Shown here in pieces: positions 6,344 to 15,757 of a stretch of DNA of 64,000 nt. The notes under the pieces were generated by a model. It had not been told where the DNA came from and did not search any database. It saw only the letters and a list, made by a program, of their open reading frames with translations. The DNA is taken from positions 1-64,000 of the IMG/VR virus record IMGVR_UViG_3300035438_000341. One strand, 5' to 3'. How positions within the stretch are numbered: position 1 is the stretch's first letter; each line of letters starts with the position of its first letter. This DNA is from a virus. A program made the translations under genes and the position numbers.

Positions 6344-8929
6344 ATGGCAATAATTAGATACACAAAAGACGCTACCATACGGTATGCCTACTTAAACATC
6401 TTTCCTGATCAATTCAAGACAGAGAAGGAAAAGGAAGATGAGAGCTGGATTAAGAACACCATGGATTATTTTTCCAATAAAGCTTATGCTGAATACATAA
6501 AGAATAGAGATACGTTTGTAAAGAACTATGATCTTATGAAAGGAATCCTTCGTATGGAAGATTTCTATCAGGAACCAGAGGTGAGAAGTTTTACAGATGT
6601 GCTTACAGCAGATCTTGATCTTCCAGCTTATGTGAAACATTATTCTATTATTACAACACCTATTAATGAGTTAGTAGGAGAAATATCTAAGAGACCTGAT
6701 ACATTTAGAGTGAAGGCATTTGATGATGATAGTAAAGCAGAAGAACTTCAGTTCAAGACAGATACATTACAACAATATGTAATTAGTCAAGTTAAGCAGC
6801 AATTAACTGCAAAAGCTGCAATGAATGGAGAAGAAATATCAGAAGAAGATCTTCAACAAATGACAATGGAACAAGTTAAAGATGAGCTTGATAGCTATAC
6901 ATCTATAGCTGAGAAATGGGCTAACCATGTTCTTACATGTCAGAAAGCTGAATTCAATCTTAAAGAAAAGAGTGAGGATGCGTTCAGAGATATGCTTATT
7001 ACAGCTAGAGAATTCTATCATATATATGAAGATAACTCGAAGCTAGGATTTAACATAGAGGTAGCTAACCCAAAGAACACTTGGTTCCTATCTACACCAG
7101 ATAGAAAATATATATCAGATCCAACAGGTAGAGCACAAGGTGCTTATGCTGCTGGTACTGTGACAGTTATGGAACTATCTGAAATCATTGAATCTGTTCC
7201 TGATTTAACTAAAGAAGAGATAGATCACTTAAGAAGTTCACTACAAGATTATGGACTTATCAATGTACGTGAATCAAATCTTGGTAATCCTAATGCTCCA
7301 GAAGGTATTGACTCTGTAAACTATGATACATTTGACCCTCTTGTTCTACAAACAAGAATGATGATAGAGAGTGAGATGAAAGAGAATAATGATGGACTTA
7401 AAGATTTCCTAGGCCTTACTAATAACGTAAGTTCATTTGGTTATAAGTATGTTGTTGTAAGAAGCTATTGGGTATCTAAAAAGAAAATAGGTAAATTGAT
7501 TTATACAGATGAATTGGGTAATGAGCAATCTACACTTGTTGATGAATCATATAAATCAGGGATGCATCCTGCACAGCAATCATTAGAATGGGGATGGATT
7601 AACCAATGGTACCAAGGAACTAAAATTGGTCCAGACATCTACCATATCAAACCATTCAAACTACTAAGCTATTGTCCTATTATAGGTACAACACACGAGA
7701 TAAAGAATACAGAGGCTAAATCACTTGTTGATCTTATGAAGCCTTTCCAAGTTATATATAATGTATGTATGAATCAACTTTACAAACTTCTTGAGAAAGA
7801 AATGGGTAAAGTTCAGTTAATGTCACTAAGACACATTCCTATTCCTAAAGATGGAGATGCACAAGATGCTCTTGATATCTGGGAAATGGAAGCACGTAAT
7901 AGAGGAGTGGTGTTTATTGATGATAGTCCAGAGAACATGAAGAGCCCTAGCTCATTCAATCAATTTACAGCTCTTGACCTTACACGTACACAGGAAATAC
8001 AATCTAGATATAATCTTGCTATGCAGATTAAACAAGAGTGTTGGGAACTTGTAGGTATGTCTAAACAACGTATGGGATCTGTTTCTGCCTCTGAAAGTGC
8101 TACAGGTACAAATACTGCGATGCAGCAGAGCTATTCTCAAACAGAGCCCTTATTTGTGGCTCACGAGTATGTGCTTGGACAGCTGTATCAAAGTATTGTA
8201 GATGCTGCTTTATATGTAGAGAGTGCTAAGCCACAATCTACTCTATCATATATTACATCTGAAGGAGAATCAGCATTTGTACAAGTGAATGGATCAGATC
8301 TTAAGTTAAGAGATTTGAAAGTGTTCCTTACTAACAGACCAGAAGATACACAGATGTTTAATGAACTTAGACAATTGTCTCAAGCTATTATACAAAACGG
8401 TGGCACACTTTATGATGTTGTTGAACTATACAGTTCTAAATCACAAAGAGATCTTAAGAAAACATTCAAAGATCTTAGAGATAGACAAGTTGCTCAACAA
8501 GAACAAGCTAACCAATTGCAACAACAACAATTGCAACAACAACAAGAACAATCTCAAGCTCAATTGGCACAAGCTGCTCAATTGGCACAAGAGCAACGAG
8601 CTCATGATGATTACCAAAGAGAACTTGATAGACTATCTAAAGAAAAGATTGCTATCATTCAAGCTACAGGATTTGGTAATGTTGAGAGTGAAGATACTAA
8701 TGCTAATGCTATCCCTGATGTATTAGAAATGAGTAAACTTACACAGGCTGAAAACAAAGCTAACAAAGACTATGGGTTAAAGATGGCTGATATTCAATCT
8801 AAGAATAAACAAGCTAACGATAAAATGTCTGTAGAGAAAGAAAAAATTGCAGTGGCTAGAGAGAATATGGCAAACGATCTTGCTGTTGCAAAAGAGAATG
8901 CTAAGGGTAGGAATAACAAAAAAGGTTAA
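6344..8929 (+). CDS. Portal protein
   Basis: The 861-residue product follows TerL directly and has the long helical, mixed composition of crAss-like portals (for example SIITTPINELVGEISKRPDT near residue 102 and NNVSSFGYKYVVVRSYWVSKK in the centre). It would form the dodecameric ring at the packaging vertex. At residues about 718-755 there is a glutamine-rich tract (QLQQQQLQQQQEQSQAQLAQ), followed by a charged coiled-coil tail to the end. Such tails may form the barrel part of the portal. A UUCG hairpin follows the stop. Confidence 0.88.
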   Translation: MAIIRYTKDATIRYAYLNIFPDQFKTEKEKEDESWIKNTMDYFSNKAYAEYIKNRDTFVKNYDLMKGILRMEDFYQEPEVRSFTDVLTADLDLPAYVKHYSIITTPINELVGEISKRPDTFRVKAFDDDSKAEELQFKTDTLQQYVISQVKQQLTAKAAMNGEEISEEDLQQMTMEQVKDELDSYTSIAEKWANHVLTCQKAEFNLKEKSEDAFRDMLITAREFYHIYEDNSKLGFNIEVANPKNTWFLSTPDRKYISDPTGRAQGAYAAGTVTVMELSEIIESVPDLTKEEIDHLRSSLQDYGLINVRESNLGNPNAPEGIDSVNYDTFDPLVLQTRMMIESEMKENNDGLKDFLGLTNNVSSFGYKYVVVRSYWVSKKKIGKLIYTDELGNEQSTLVDESYKSGMHPAQQSLEWGWINQWYQGTKIGPDIYHIKPFKLLSYCPIIGTTHEIKNTEAKSLVDLMKPFQVIYNVCMNQLYKLLEKEMGKVQLMSLRHIPIPKDGDAQDALDIWEMEARNRGVVFIDDSPENMKSPSSFNQFTALDLTRTQEIQSRYNLAMQIKQECWELVGMSKQRMGSVSASESATGTNTAMQQSYSQTEPLFVAHEYVLGQLYQSIVDAALYVESAKPQSTLSYITSEGESAFVQVNGSDLKLRDLKVFLTNRPEDTQMFNELRQLSQAIIQNGGTLYDVVELYSSKSQRDLKKTFKDLRDRQVAQQEQANQLQQQQLQQQQEQSQAQLAQAAQLAQEQRAHDDYQRELDRLSKEKIAIIQATGFGNVESEDTNANAIPDVLEMSKLTQAENKANKDYGLKMADIQSKNKQANDKMSVEKEKIAVARENMANDLAVAKENAKGRNNKKG

Positions 8930-8935
8930 AAAACT

Positions 8936-8953
8936 TCTCCTCTTCGGGGGAGA
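8936..8953 (+). promoter_or_regulatory. UUCG-tetraloop hairpin between portal and scaffold genes
   Basis: TCTCCTC-TTCG-GGGGAGA forms a 7-bp stem closed by a C(UUCG)G tetraloop, a very stable RNA fold. It starts 6 bases after the portal stop. The downstream strand lacks a U-run (ATAAAAAT), so it may be an mRNA-stabilising or processing hairpin rather than a classic terminator. On the other strand it is followed by TTTTTT. Confidence 0.55.
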
Positions 8954-9008
8954 TAAAAATATTAATGCTATATTATCAACAATATTGAATCACATTGACT
9001 GATAATGC

Positions 9009-9039
9009 TTTGATATTCAAAACTCTTATTATACATTTA
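9009..9039 (+). promoter_or_regulatory. Candidate host-type promoter for scaffold and capsid genes
   Basis: TTTG at 9009-9012, a 19-base spacer, then TACATTTA at 9032-9039 resembles the Bacteroidota primary-sigma pattern TTTG-N19/20-TAnnTTTG with one mismatch at the last base. It lies 33 bases upstream of the scaffold candidate. Confidence 0.45.
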
Positions 9040-9072
9040 CACTAAATAAACCAAACACAAATACAACTACAT

Positions 9073-10335
9073 ATGGCTGACAATTTAGAAACTATGGGAA
9101 ACTTTAGTATCCAAGATACTATGGAAATGGGAATGGGTAACCAAGAACTATTAAATGACTTGTTTTCTCCTGAAACAGCATCCTCTAATCCAGAAGATGT
9201 AACTCCTATTATCAATGAGGCTGATGCACCTGCTGCACCTGCTAAACCAGAAGTTCCAAAAGGTAAGGACATTGTTCCTCCAAAGAGCGTTGATGGTAAA
9301 ACAGATGAAGAGAAACTAGAAGGTCAATCAATGATCTCTGATTTCTTAAGTGATAACCCTGATGATGAAGAGGAAGAAGCTCCAGTATCAAAAGTTGCAA
9401 AATCTGCAACAGTTGATAATGATGATGAATCTGATGAAGAACCAGAAACAACTCAGTTCACAGCTCTTGCTAATGACCTATACAAACTAGGAGTGTTTAC
9501 ATCTGAAGATGATGATACACAAGAACCAGTAACTACAGCAGAAGAGTTTCTAGAAAGATTCAATGCTGAGAAGAAAAAAGGTGCTAGTGAAATAGTACAA
9601 AACTTCATAGGACAATTTGGAGAAGATTATCAAGAAGCGTTTGATGCCATATTTGTAAAAGGAGTTAATCCAAAAGATTACTTCAATACATATAATAATG
9701 TTGTTGGATTTGCTGAGATGGATCTTTCAGATGAGGATAACCAAGTTAGAATAATGAAACAAGCTCTAACTAATCAAGGGTTTGAACCAGAAGATGTAGA
9801 GACAGAAGTTGAAAGACTTAAAAACTATGGTGACTTAGAAAGCGTTGCAGCTAAACATCACAAGGTGCTAGTTAAAAAAGAAGCATCTAAGTTACAAGAA
9901 TTAGAAGCTAAATCTGAAGCTGAGTTACAACAAAAAGCTCAAGTCAGAAATCAATATATAAGCAATGTGCAATCCATCTTAAATGATAAGGTGAAAGCAA
10001 AAGAGTTTGATGGTATCCCTATCAATCCAAAATTAGCAACAGAACTACAAGACTTCTTATTAGTAGATAAGTGGAAAACTCCTTCAGGAGAAACCCTTAC
10101 AGACTTTGATCGTGCTATTCTTGATATGAAAAGACCTGAAAACCACGCAATGAAAGTAAAGGTGGGACTCATCCTAAAGATGTTAGAGAAAGATCCAACA
10201 TTATCAGCTATACAAAGAACAGGCGTTACGAAAAAATCTAACGAACTGTTTGGAGAAGTTGCAAGACAAGTTACCAAAGCTAAGAGCACTGGTACAGGAA
10301 CAAGTAGTTCAAATACAAAATCGTGGTTTTCATAA
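9073..10335 (+). CDS. Acidic scaffold-like head protein
   Basis: The 420-residue product lies between portal and major capsid protein, the usual place of a scaffold. The first 135 residues are acidic and low in order (DNPDDEEEEAPVSK, NDDESDEEPETTQ), the middle is helical, and the C-terminus is basic with a Ser/Thr-rich end (TGTGTSSSNTKSWFS). An acidic, helical protein with a basic capsid-binding tail fits a scaffolding role, guiding capsid assembly and then leaving the head. No protease motif is seen. It is preceded by its own promoter candidate. Confidence 0.6.
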   Translation: MADNLETMGNFSIQDTMEMGMGNQELLNDLFSPETASSNPEDVTPIINEADAPAAPAKPEVPKGKDIVPPKSVDGKTDEEKLEGQSMISDFLSDNPDDEEEEAPVSKVAKSATVDNDDESDEEPETTQFTALANDLYKLGVFTSEDDDTQEPVTTAEEFLERFNAEKKKGASEIVQNFIGQFGEDYQEAFDAIFVKGVNPKDYFNTYNNVVGFAEMDLSDEDNQVRIMKQALTNQGFEPEDVETEVERLKNYGDLESVAAKHHKVLVKKEASKLQELEAKSEAELQQKAQVRNQYISNVQSILNDKVKAKEFDGIPINPKLATELQDFLLVDKWKTPSGETLTDFDRAILDMKRPENHAMKVKVGLILKMLEKDPTLSAIQRTGVTKKSNELFGEVARQVTKAKSTGTGTSSSNTKSWFS

Positions 10336-10364
10336 CAAATTAATAATTAATAAATTTAAATAAA

Positions 10365-11927
10365 ATGGCAGTTCAAACAATCCCTGGGTTAACTGGTTTT
10401 ACTTATGCTCGTGTAGCGTCTATGGACAAACGTGCAGTAGGTAAACTTACAGACTCGAATCACTTGGAAAGTTTTCACTCTACTGAGCCTGCGGACTATG
10501 ACAAAAAAATCATCAGTCTTTATACCCAAAGCTCATTGTATAGTAATGACTTTCTTGACATGATCAACAAAAGCACACCTTATTACATAGATAATAATAG
10601 TGATGCATGGAAATGGCAAGTATCAGTTCCTTACAAATTCCCAAAAATTATTGACATTCCTGCTTCTACGCAAGATTTAATCGAAACTGGTAAAACAGGT
10701 ATTGATGGTCAAGAATTCCAATTAGTATTAGATACTAATGAGTTCTCTAAAAACGCTATCGTTTCTGTAGGTACTCGTCAGTATGGTCCACGTTTCTACG
10801 TGATCAAAGATCCTATGCCTTGGAATGCAGGATATTTGTATTCATTTACATTGGTTACTGACAACCCTACGGTTGATTTCGTTAATCCTTTGTTCTTACA
10901 ATATGGTATCGAACTTGAATTAGTTGATGCTGCTATTGGAGAATTTGACCAAGACTTATTAGGTCTTCCAAGATTAGGTGAGCAAATCACAATGTTCGAA
11001 TCTTTAGGTTCTGCATATGGATATGAGCACAAAATCACAGAATGGGCTGATGATAAAATGATGGTTGATGCTTCTGGTAAAGCTCTTGACATTTTGGTAT
11101 ATGCTCCACAAAGACGTAACCAATTACCTTTAACTCGTAATGATGTTAAATGGGAACCGTTCATTGAGTTCTGGATGCGTAAATCTATGTTGGAATTGAA
11201 AGTTAAACGTATGATCTGGGCTAAACCAGGTACAGTTAAGACTAACGGTTCTAAACAAGAAGTTAAACGTACATCTGCTGGTGTTTACCACAGAATGAGA
11301 AACAATGGTAACTTAGTACAATATAACAGAGGTGAATTCTCTGCTAACTTGATTCGTTCAGTATTTGGTGATCTTTTCTACAGAAGAGTGGATGTTAAAG
11401 ACAGACGAGTTAAAATGTACACTAACGAAGCTGGATTCGATGTATTCCAACAAGCTTTGAAAACTGATGCATTAAATTCAGGTCTTACATTTATGGCAGA
11501 TTCTGGAAACAGATATATGCAAGGTGAAGGACAACACATTACTTACAACTTTGCATTTGATGCAATGGTTACACGTGAGACTGGTCGTGTTGAACTTATT
11601 CACTTGAAAGAATTAGATTTACCACAAACTAACCTAGAGTTTGGACAAAACAAAAAGAGCACTCCAGTATTTATGGTGTTTGATGTTTCTCCAATGGGTG
11701 ATGGATCTATGGTAAATAACATTAGAGAAGTACGTATGAAAGGTGCTCCTTCTATGACTTGGGGTTATATTGATGGAACTCGTCATCACTTAGGATTTGC
11801 AAAATCTCAAGGTATGAGCTCTGCTAACAAATTCCCAGGATATGAAATTTGGATGAAAGACAGATGTGATGTATTCATCGAAGATTTGTCTAGAACTGTG
11901 TTGATCGAGGAAATCCCACAATTCTAA
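10365..11927 (+). CDS. Major capsid protein (HK97-type fold family)
   Basis: The 520-residue protein matches what is known of crAss-like major capsid proteins in size, position and sequence flavour (FTYARVASMDKRAVGKLTDS at about residues 12-31; GSAYGYEHKITEWADDKMM in the middle; C-terminal PQF). It would form the icosahedral shell. Codon choice differs mildly from neighbours, with more GTT, CGT and GCT codons, as expected of a highly expressed gene. No cleavage site is obvious. It follows the scaffold gene by 29 AT-rich bases, and a structured noncoding region follows it. Confidence 0.92.
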   Translation: MAVQTIPGLTGFTYARVASMDKRAVGKLTDSNHLESFHSTEPADYDKKIISLYTQSSLYSNDFLDMINKSTPYYIDNNSDAWKWQVSVPYKFPKIIDIPASTQDLIETGKTGIDGQEFQLVLDTNEFSKNAIVSVGTRQYGPRFYVIKDPMPWNAGYLYSFTLVTDNPTVDFVNPLFLQYGIELELVDAAIGEFDQDLLGLPRLGEQITMFESLGSAYGYEHKITEWADDKMMVDASGKALDILVYAPQRRNQLPLTRNDVKWEPFIEFWMRKSMLELKVKRMIWAKPGTVKTNGSKQEVKRTSAGVYHRMRNNGNLVQYNRGEFSANLIRSVFGDLFYRRVDVKDRRVKMYTNEAGFDVFQQALKTDALNSGLTFMADSGNRYMQGEGQHITYNFAFDAMVTRETGRVELIHLKELDLPQTNLEFGQNKKSTPVFMVFDVSPMGDGSMVNNIREVRMKGAPSMTWGYIDGTRHHLGFAKSQGMSSANKFPGYEIWMKDRCDVFIEDLSRTVLIEEIPQF

Positions 11928-11929
11928 TA

Positions 11930-12091
11930 ATAACAGTAGGCGTACAGCTTCCCATTATAGAACAGCTTATGTCTCTTTTTTCCGAGAAGAATCCCCTCAC
12001 CTCCTCTCCCTCCTAGAGGGGAAGCTTCTCAAACAGAGTGATGGATTGTGGTGTCCACAGTCGCATTCCATTCAATTGGGACACTCTACAA
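11930..12091 (+). ncRNA. GC-richer, structured untranslated region before the tRNA
   Basis: This stretch has no gene and is visibly richer in G and C than its surroundings. It holds a C/T-rich tract, a CCCTC-CTA-GAGGG hairpin (about 12009-12021) that competes with a longer TCCCCTC/GAGGGGA pairing (starting near 11993), and a GTGTCC/GGACAC pairing near 12050-12085. It may be the 3' end of the capsid mRNA with a processing or termination role, or an independent small RNA. The call is tentative. Confidence 0.35.
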
Positions 12092-12162
12092 GGCGGTTTA
12101 GTGTAATAGGTAGCATATCGGGCTCATAACCCAATGGCCAGGTTCGAGCCCTGAATCCGCAA
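12092..12162 (+). tRNA. tRNA-Met-like gene, anticodon CAT, with several mismatches
   Basis: The sequence folds as a cloverleaf with anticodon loop CTCATAA, T-loop TTCGAGC and D-arm containing GGTAG. The acceptor pairs GCGG with CCGC, but pairs 1-72 (G-A) and 6-67 (U-U) are mismatched, as are 28-42 (C-A) and 49-65 (C-A), and the variable loop is short. CCA is not encoded. It may be a working tRNA-Met, a decaying copy, or a tRNA-like structure. It stands between the capsid gene and the next virion gene, so it may also act as a processing point in the transcript. Confidence 0.65.
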
Positions 12163-12194
12163 CTAATAAACCAAATAAATTAAATTAACTACAT

Positions 12195-13163
12195 ATGGGT
12201 AAGACAGGCAAAATCTCTACGATCAAACGTGAGTATAACAGTTCGCAATTGCAAACAATGGACAGTGGGCTAGCACAAAAAGGAATGACAAGAATCCCTG
12301 GAACAGGAGTATTCAAATATCCTTACAAAGAATTAGATGGTAAGTACAGAACAGGATTAGATCCTACTGCTTCATACATTAGACGAATTCAGGATCCACT
12401 TGAAAAAGAACTGGAAATTGAAAGAGTTACTAAGCTTAAAGAGAAACTTGAATATGAATTAGGTGATATTGATTTAGGACCTCGTTCACAATTCTGGAAC
12501 TATGGACTTTCAACTTCTACAGATGACCAGACTCACGTACAATCTGTTAAATTAATGGATGGTGATAACTATTTTGATTTAGGAGTTCCTTTTCAAGAAA
12601 TAGCTTTTTCATGGTTGAGAGTACATCCAACGATTGCATCAAGTCACCAAGCTTGGGAAAGAGGTGAATATCCAGCAGAGACACAGTTCTATGTTGTAGA
12701 TGATGAGATTGAGAATGCAGTTATATACAAGAAAAAACAATTGATCAACAAAGCAATTGTATTGTTTGATTCACTAACTCCTGATAAGAAGAAAAAAGTT
12801 GCAAGACTTTTAGGTCTTCCAGTGACAGAAGAAACAAAAGAAGAGGTTGTGTACAACTTAGTAGATAACGTATTAAAACAAACAGAATTTAAGAATGGTA
12901 AGTATTCAGGATTAAATCCAGTTGAAGTGTTTAATAGATTTGCTACAATGAAAGATGACTTACTCCATATTAAAGATTTAGTTAAACAAGCAACAGCACA
13001 TTCAGTATATAGAATCAAACCTAATGGTAAGATATATGAAGGTGAATATGAGATAGCTAAAGATGAAGATGACTTAGTTAGATTCTTAGCTGATGATGAT
13101 AACCAAGATGAGTTGTTGATATTAGAAGGTAAATTAAAAACTAAAAAACTAGCTGCTGTTTAA
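12195..13163 (+). CDS. Virion protein following the capsid gene, 322 residues
   Basis: The product starts MGKTGKISTIKREYNSSQL and has a mixed fold with conserved-looking central residues (GPRSQFWNYGLSTSTDDQTH). Residues about 195-240 (INKAIVLFDSLTPDKKKKVA, then LPVTEETKEEVVYNLVDNVL) look like a SAP/Rho-N-like helical hairpin of the kind that binds nucleic acid or small partners. The C-terminus is acidic with a lysine-rich end. Its place right after the capsid gene suggests a head or head-tail structural part. The exact role is not known to me. Confidence 0.6.
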   Translation: MGKTGKISTIKREYNSSQLQTMDSGLAQKGMTRIPGTGVFKYPYKELDGKYRTGLDPTASYIRRIQDPLEKELEIERVTKLKEKLEYELGDIDLGPRSQFWNYGLSTSTDDQTHVQSVKLMDGDNYFDLGVPFQEIAFSWLRVHPTIASSHQAWERGEYPAETQFYVVDDEIENAVIYKKKQLINKAIVLFDSLTPDKKKKVARLLGLPVTEETKEEVVYNLVDNVLKQTEFKNGKYSGLNPVEVFNRFATMKDDLLHIKDLVKQATAHSVYRIKPNGKIYEGEYEIAKDEDDLVRFLADDDNQDELLILEGKLKTKKLAAV

Positions 13164-13191
13164 GGAGCTAGTTTTAAAAATATAAAAGCAT

Positions 13192-13923
13192 ATGATCCCA
13201 GTAGATAGTTTATTATATAAAGTAGATCAAAGACTAAATAAACTATCAACTAATGAGCACCAACAGATTCAATTAGAAGACAAGATCTTAGCTTTGAATG
13301 AGGCTCAGATTAAGTTGATAAAACAAAAGGTTGATGGTATAAGTGTTACTAGTGGATTAGGGCAAGATTCATTTAAAAAACGTTACGAAGATTTACAAAG
13401 TCTTGTAATGGATTACAGTCATCAACCCTTAACATTAACATTAAAGGATTCAAATATAAATCAATGGGTTGCTAATGTTCATCAGCTTTCACCAAAATAT
13501 ATGTTTTATGTAGATAGTTATCTACTAGCAGATAAAGGAAGATGTGAGAATAGAAAAATCTGGATAAATAGAGATCTTGCTAAACATGGTGATCTTCAAT
13601 TTATATTAAATAATAATCATTACAAACCTTCATTTGAATATCAAGAAACATTTAACATTCTTGCCTCTGATGAAATAAGTGTATTTACAGATGGAACATT
13701 TACACCAGTCACTGTAAACATAATGTACATGCGTTATCCTAATTACATAAACAAAACAGGATATATAATGTTAGATGGTAATCCATCTATCAATACAGAT
13801 TGTGAACTTGAATTATATTTAGAAGATGAACTTCTAGATCTTACAGTTCAGAATCTAGCAATGTATACAGAGAATCAATCTGCTGTTCAAAATGCAGCAT
13901 ATAGGATTCAAACAAACGAATAA
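13192..13923 (+). CDS. Head-tail adaptor or ring-type virion protein, 243 residues
   Basis: The protein has a helical N-terminus (IPVDSLLYKVDQRLNKLSTN) of the kind seen in crAss-like connector proteins, then a beta-rich domain from about residue 80 (LTLTLKDSNINQWVANVHQL), and ends in helices. Proteins of this type form rings below the portal in short-tailed phages. It follows the 322-residue virion gene by 28 bases. Assignment to a particular ring is not possible from sequence alone. No membrane segment or signal peptide is present. Confidence 0.55.
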   Translation: MIPVDSLLYKVDQRLNKLSTNEHQQIQLEDKILALNEAQIKLIKQKVDGISVTSGLGQDSFKKRYEDLQSLVMDYSHQPLTLTLKDSNINQWVANVHQLSPKYMFYVDSYLLADKGRCENRKIWINRDLAKHGDLQFILNNNHYKPSFEYQETFNILASDEISVFTDGTFTPVTVNIMYMRYPNYINKTGYIMLDGNPSINTDCELELYLEDELLDLTVQNLAMYTENQSAVQNAAYRIQTNE

Positions 13924-13947
13924 ACTATTAATTTAAATAAATAAACA

Positions 13948-15099
13948 ATGGCTGATTTTTCATTAACCACATTATTTGTGGTTCCAGTAGGGCAAGAACT
14001 TGTCCCTAGCTCTGGCTCAACTCAAGACCTTGACCCAGGTATTGTAGGTATTTTTAAAAGCAATTACGCAGTGGCTACTGCTCTTAACATTGCTACAAAC
14101 AATCCTTACTTCTACGTTGCACAAGGTAGAGAAAACACTTATCTTCAAGCATCTAAAAGATCTGATAAGATTTCTTCTACAGGAGCAAACGTAACTGAAT
14201 GGTACAAAGTAACAGGATGTCCAACTGCGGCAAACCAAATTACTGATGTAACTAACTTTACTGCACAATGTGGTGATGTAATCACACTTACACTTCGTGC
14301 TGACAGTTCTTATCTTAGAACTCTTTATTTCAACGGATTTACACGTTCAGTAACTATTCAAGCACCTTGTTGTGATTGTGGTGATGATCCATGTACTGAT
14401 GTTGATGCAAATGGATTGATTAATCAATTGATTGCAAAATTAACTGCACAAGCTCCTGGTATCAATCCTGACAACATTAGCTTGAACAAATTCTACACAT
14501 TTGAAAATGTAGGTGGAACTATTCTACGTATTACAGGAAAACCTTTAACAGTATATGGACAACCATGTGATGTTGCTGCGTTCCCTTTTGAATATGACAG
14601 AATGACTTTCAGAACTTTTGTATATGCTGGTCCAGCTACCACTGCTGACTTTATTGTTGCTGATTCTTGTAACATTGTTGCTGATGCTGTTATCACTCAA
14701 CGTTCTTCTTATGCTTCAGGACAAGCTGCAGAATTTATCCAATTGGAGAAAAACTTCTATAGCTACCAAGCAGGTTACTTGAAACACCTTTATAGAATGA
14801 ATGGTTACAATGAGAACTTTGAGTCTTATGTTTCTGCTGGTAAAACTTACAATAGCTACTATATCAAATTCAATGAATATGATAAGTCTGCTTACCAATG
14901 GGGTGATTATATCATGGAAGATTCTACAGTAATCATTGCTATCCCTCAAGGTGGTTCTGATCTTACTCAAGACTTTGAGGATATCTTAGTAGCTGCTTTA
15001 GGACCTGTTACAGATGATAATGATTGTGTAATCACAACCACTACTACATCAACTGCTGCGCCTTCAACAACAACCACTTCATCTACTAACATTCCTTAA
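13948..15099 (+). CDS. Probable auxiliary capsid or decoration protein with Thr-rich tail
   Basis: The 383-residue product is beta-rich, with Cys pairs near residue 150 (CCDCGDDPC) that could bind metal or form disulfides. The last 25 residues are a Thr/Ser linker (TTTTTSTAAPSTTTTSSTNIP), the same composition as the fibre linkers further on. Good codon usage and the strong terminator directly downstream suggest high expression, similar to the capsid gene. An abundant surface protein of the head is the best guess; a major tail-surface protein is the alternative. Confidence 0.5.
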   Translation: MADFSLTTLFVVPVGQELVPSSGSTQDLDPGIVGIFKSNYAVATALNIATNNPYFYVAQGRENTYLQASKRSDKISSTGANVTEWYKVTGCPTAANQITDVTNFTAQCGDVITLTLRADSSYLRTLYFNGFTRSVTIQAPCCDCGDDPCTDVDANGLINQLIAKLTAQAPGINPDNISLNKFYTFENVGGTILRITGKPLTVYGQPCDVAAFPFEYDRMTFRTFVYAGPATTADFIVADSCNIVADAVITQRSSYASGQAAEFIQLEKNFYSYQAGYLKHLYRMNGYNENFESYVSAGKTYNSYYIKFNEYDKSAYQWGDYIMEDSTVIIAIPQGGSDLTQDFEDILVAALGPVTDDNDCVITTTTTSTAAPSTTTTSSTNIP

Positions 15100-15131
15100 G
15101 GATAAGTAGAGAATAATAAATTCCTAGTATC

Positions 15132-15169
15132 AAGGGGAGATGAGTTTAAAAACGCTCTCTCCCCTTTTT
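15132..15169 (+). terminator. Strong intrinsic terminator
   Basis: AAGGGGAGA at 15132-15140 pairs perfectly with TCTCCCCTT at 15158-15166, followed by a T-run to 15169. It closes the transcript that carries capsid and the three virion genes after it. Confidence 0.85.
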
Positions 15170-15191
15170 ATTAACCTTCAAACACAAACTC

Positions 15192-15755
15192 ATGGCAGAT
15201 TTAAAATTAGATATACTTGTAATACCTACATATAATGTATTTTCACTTGGAGTGATGGATGCGTCAACCTATTCAACAGATCCACCAGATGTTGAAAGTC
15301 CATCTATAAAAATAACTGTTCCTGGATTTAATCCTGTAACACTACCTTTTGATGTAAATTCATTTAATTTATACACCACTGCAAATCTTGGGATTACTGA
15401 AGTGGGTAGCGAACAACCTCTACCTGATGGAATATATAGATTACTATACACTGTAGCACCTGCATATTTAAATTATGTAGAAAGAACAATAATGCGTACA
15501 GAGAAAATACAAGAGAAGTTTGACAGAGCTTTTCTTCAATTAGATTTAATGGAATGTGATAGAGCAATTAAAACACAATCTACCGTTACATTAAATGCAA
15601 TCAACTTCTTTATACAAGGATCAATTGCTGCAGGTAATAACTGTGCAGAGTATGAAGCAAATAGATTGTATAATCAAGCAGATAATATGTTAAATACTTT
15701 TTTAAAATCTAACTGTGGTTGTTCAGGTAACAACTACCAAATTAATTTCAACTAA
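15192..15755 (+). CDS. Conserved-type virion protein, 187 residues
   Basis: The N-terminal half is beta-rich (LDILVIPTYNVFSLGVMDAS), with a module IKITVPGFNPVTLPFDVNSF that looks Ig-like. The second half is helical (EKIQEKFDRAFLQLDLMECD), with several cysteines and an end of NCGCSGNNYQINFN. The mixture suggests a small assembly protein that attaches fibres or forms part of the tail base. It follows the terminator and leads into the fibre cassette. I do not recognise a named family. Confidence 0.5.
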   Translation: MADLKLDILVIPTYNVFSLGVMDASTYSTDPPDVESPSIKITVPGFNPVTLPFDVNSFNLYTTANLGITEVGSEQPLPDGIYRLLYTVAPAYLNYVERTIMRTEKIQEKFDRAFLQLDLMECDRAIKTQSTVTLNAINFFIQGSIAAGNNCAEYEANRLYNQADNMLNTFLKSNCGCSGNNYQINFN

Positions 15756-15757
15756 TT

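Noticed and set aside
12689-13018. 109-codon minus-strand frame within the 322-residue virion gene
   Set aside because: Opposite-strand shadow of a gene with good codon usage. Other long minus frames at 10796-11164, 48203-48559, 60108-60782 and similar places are rejected for the same reason.
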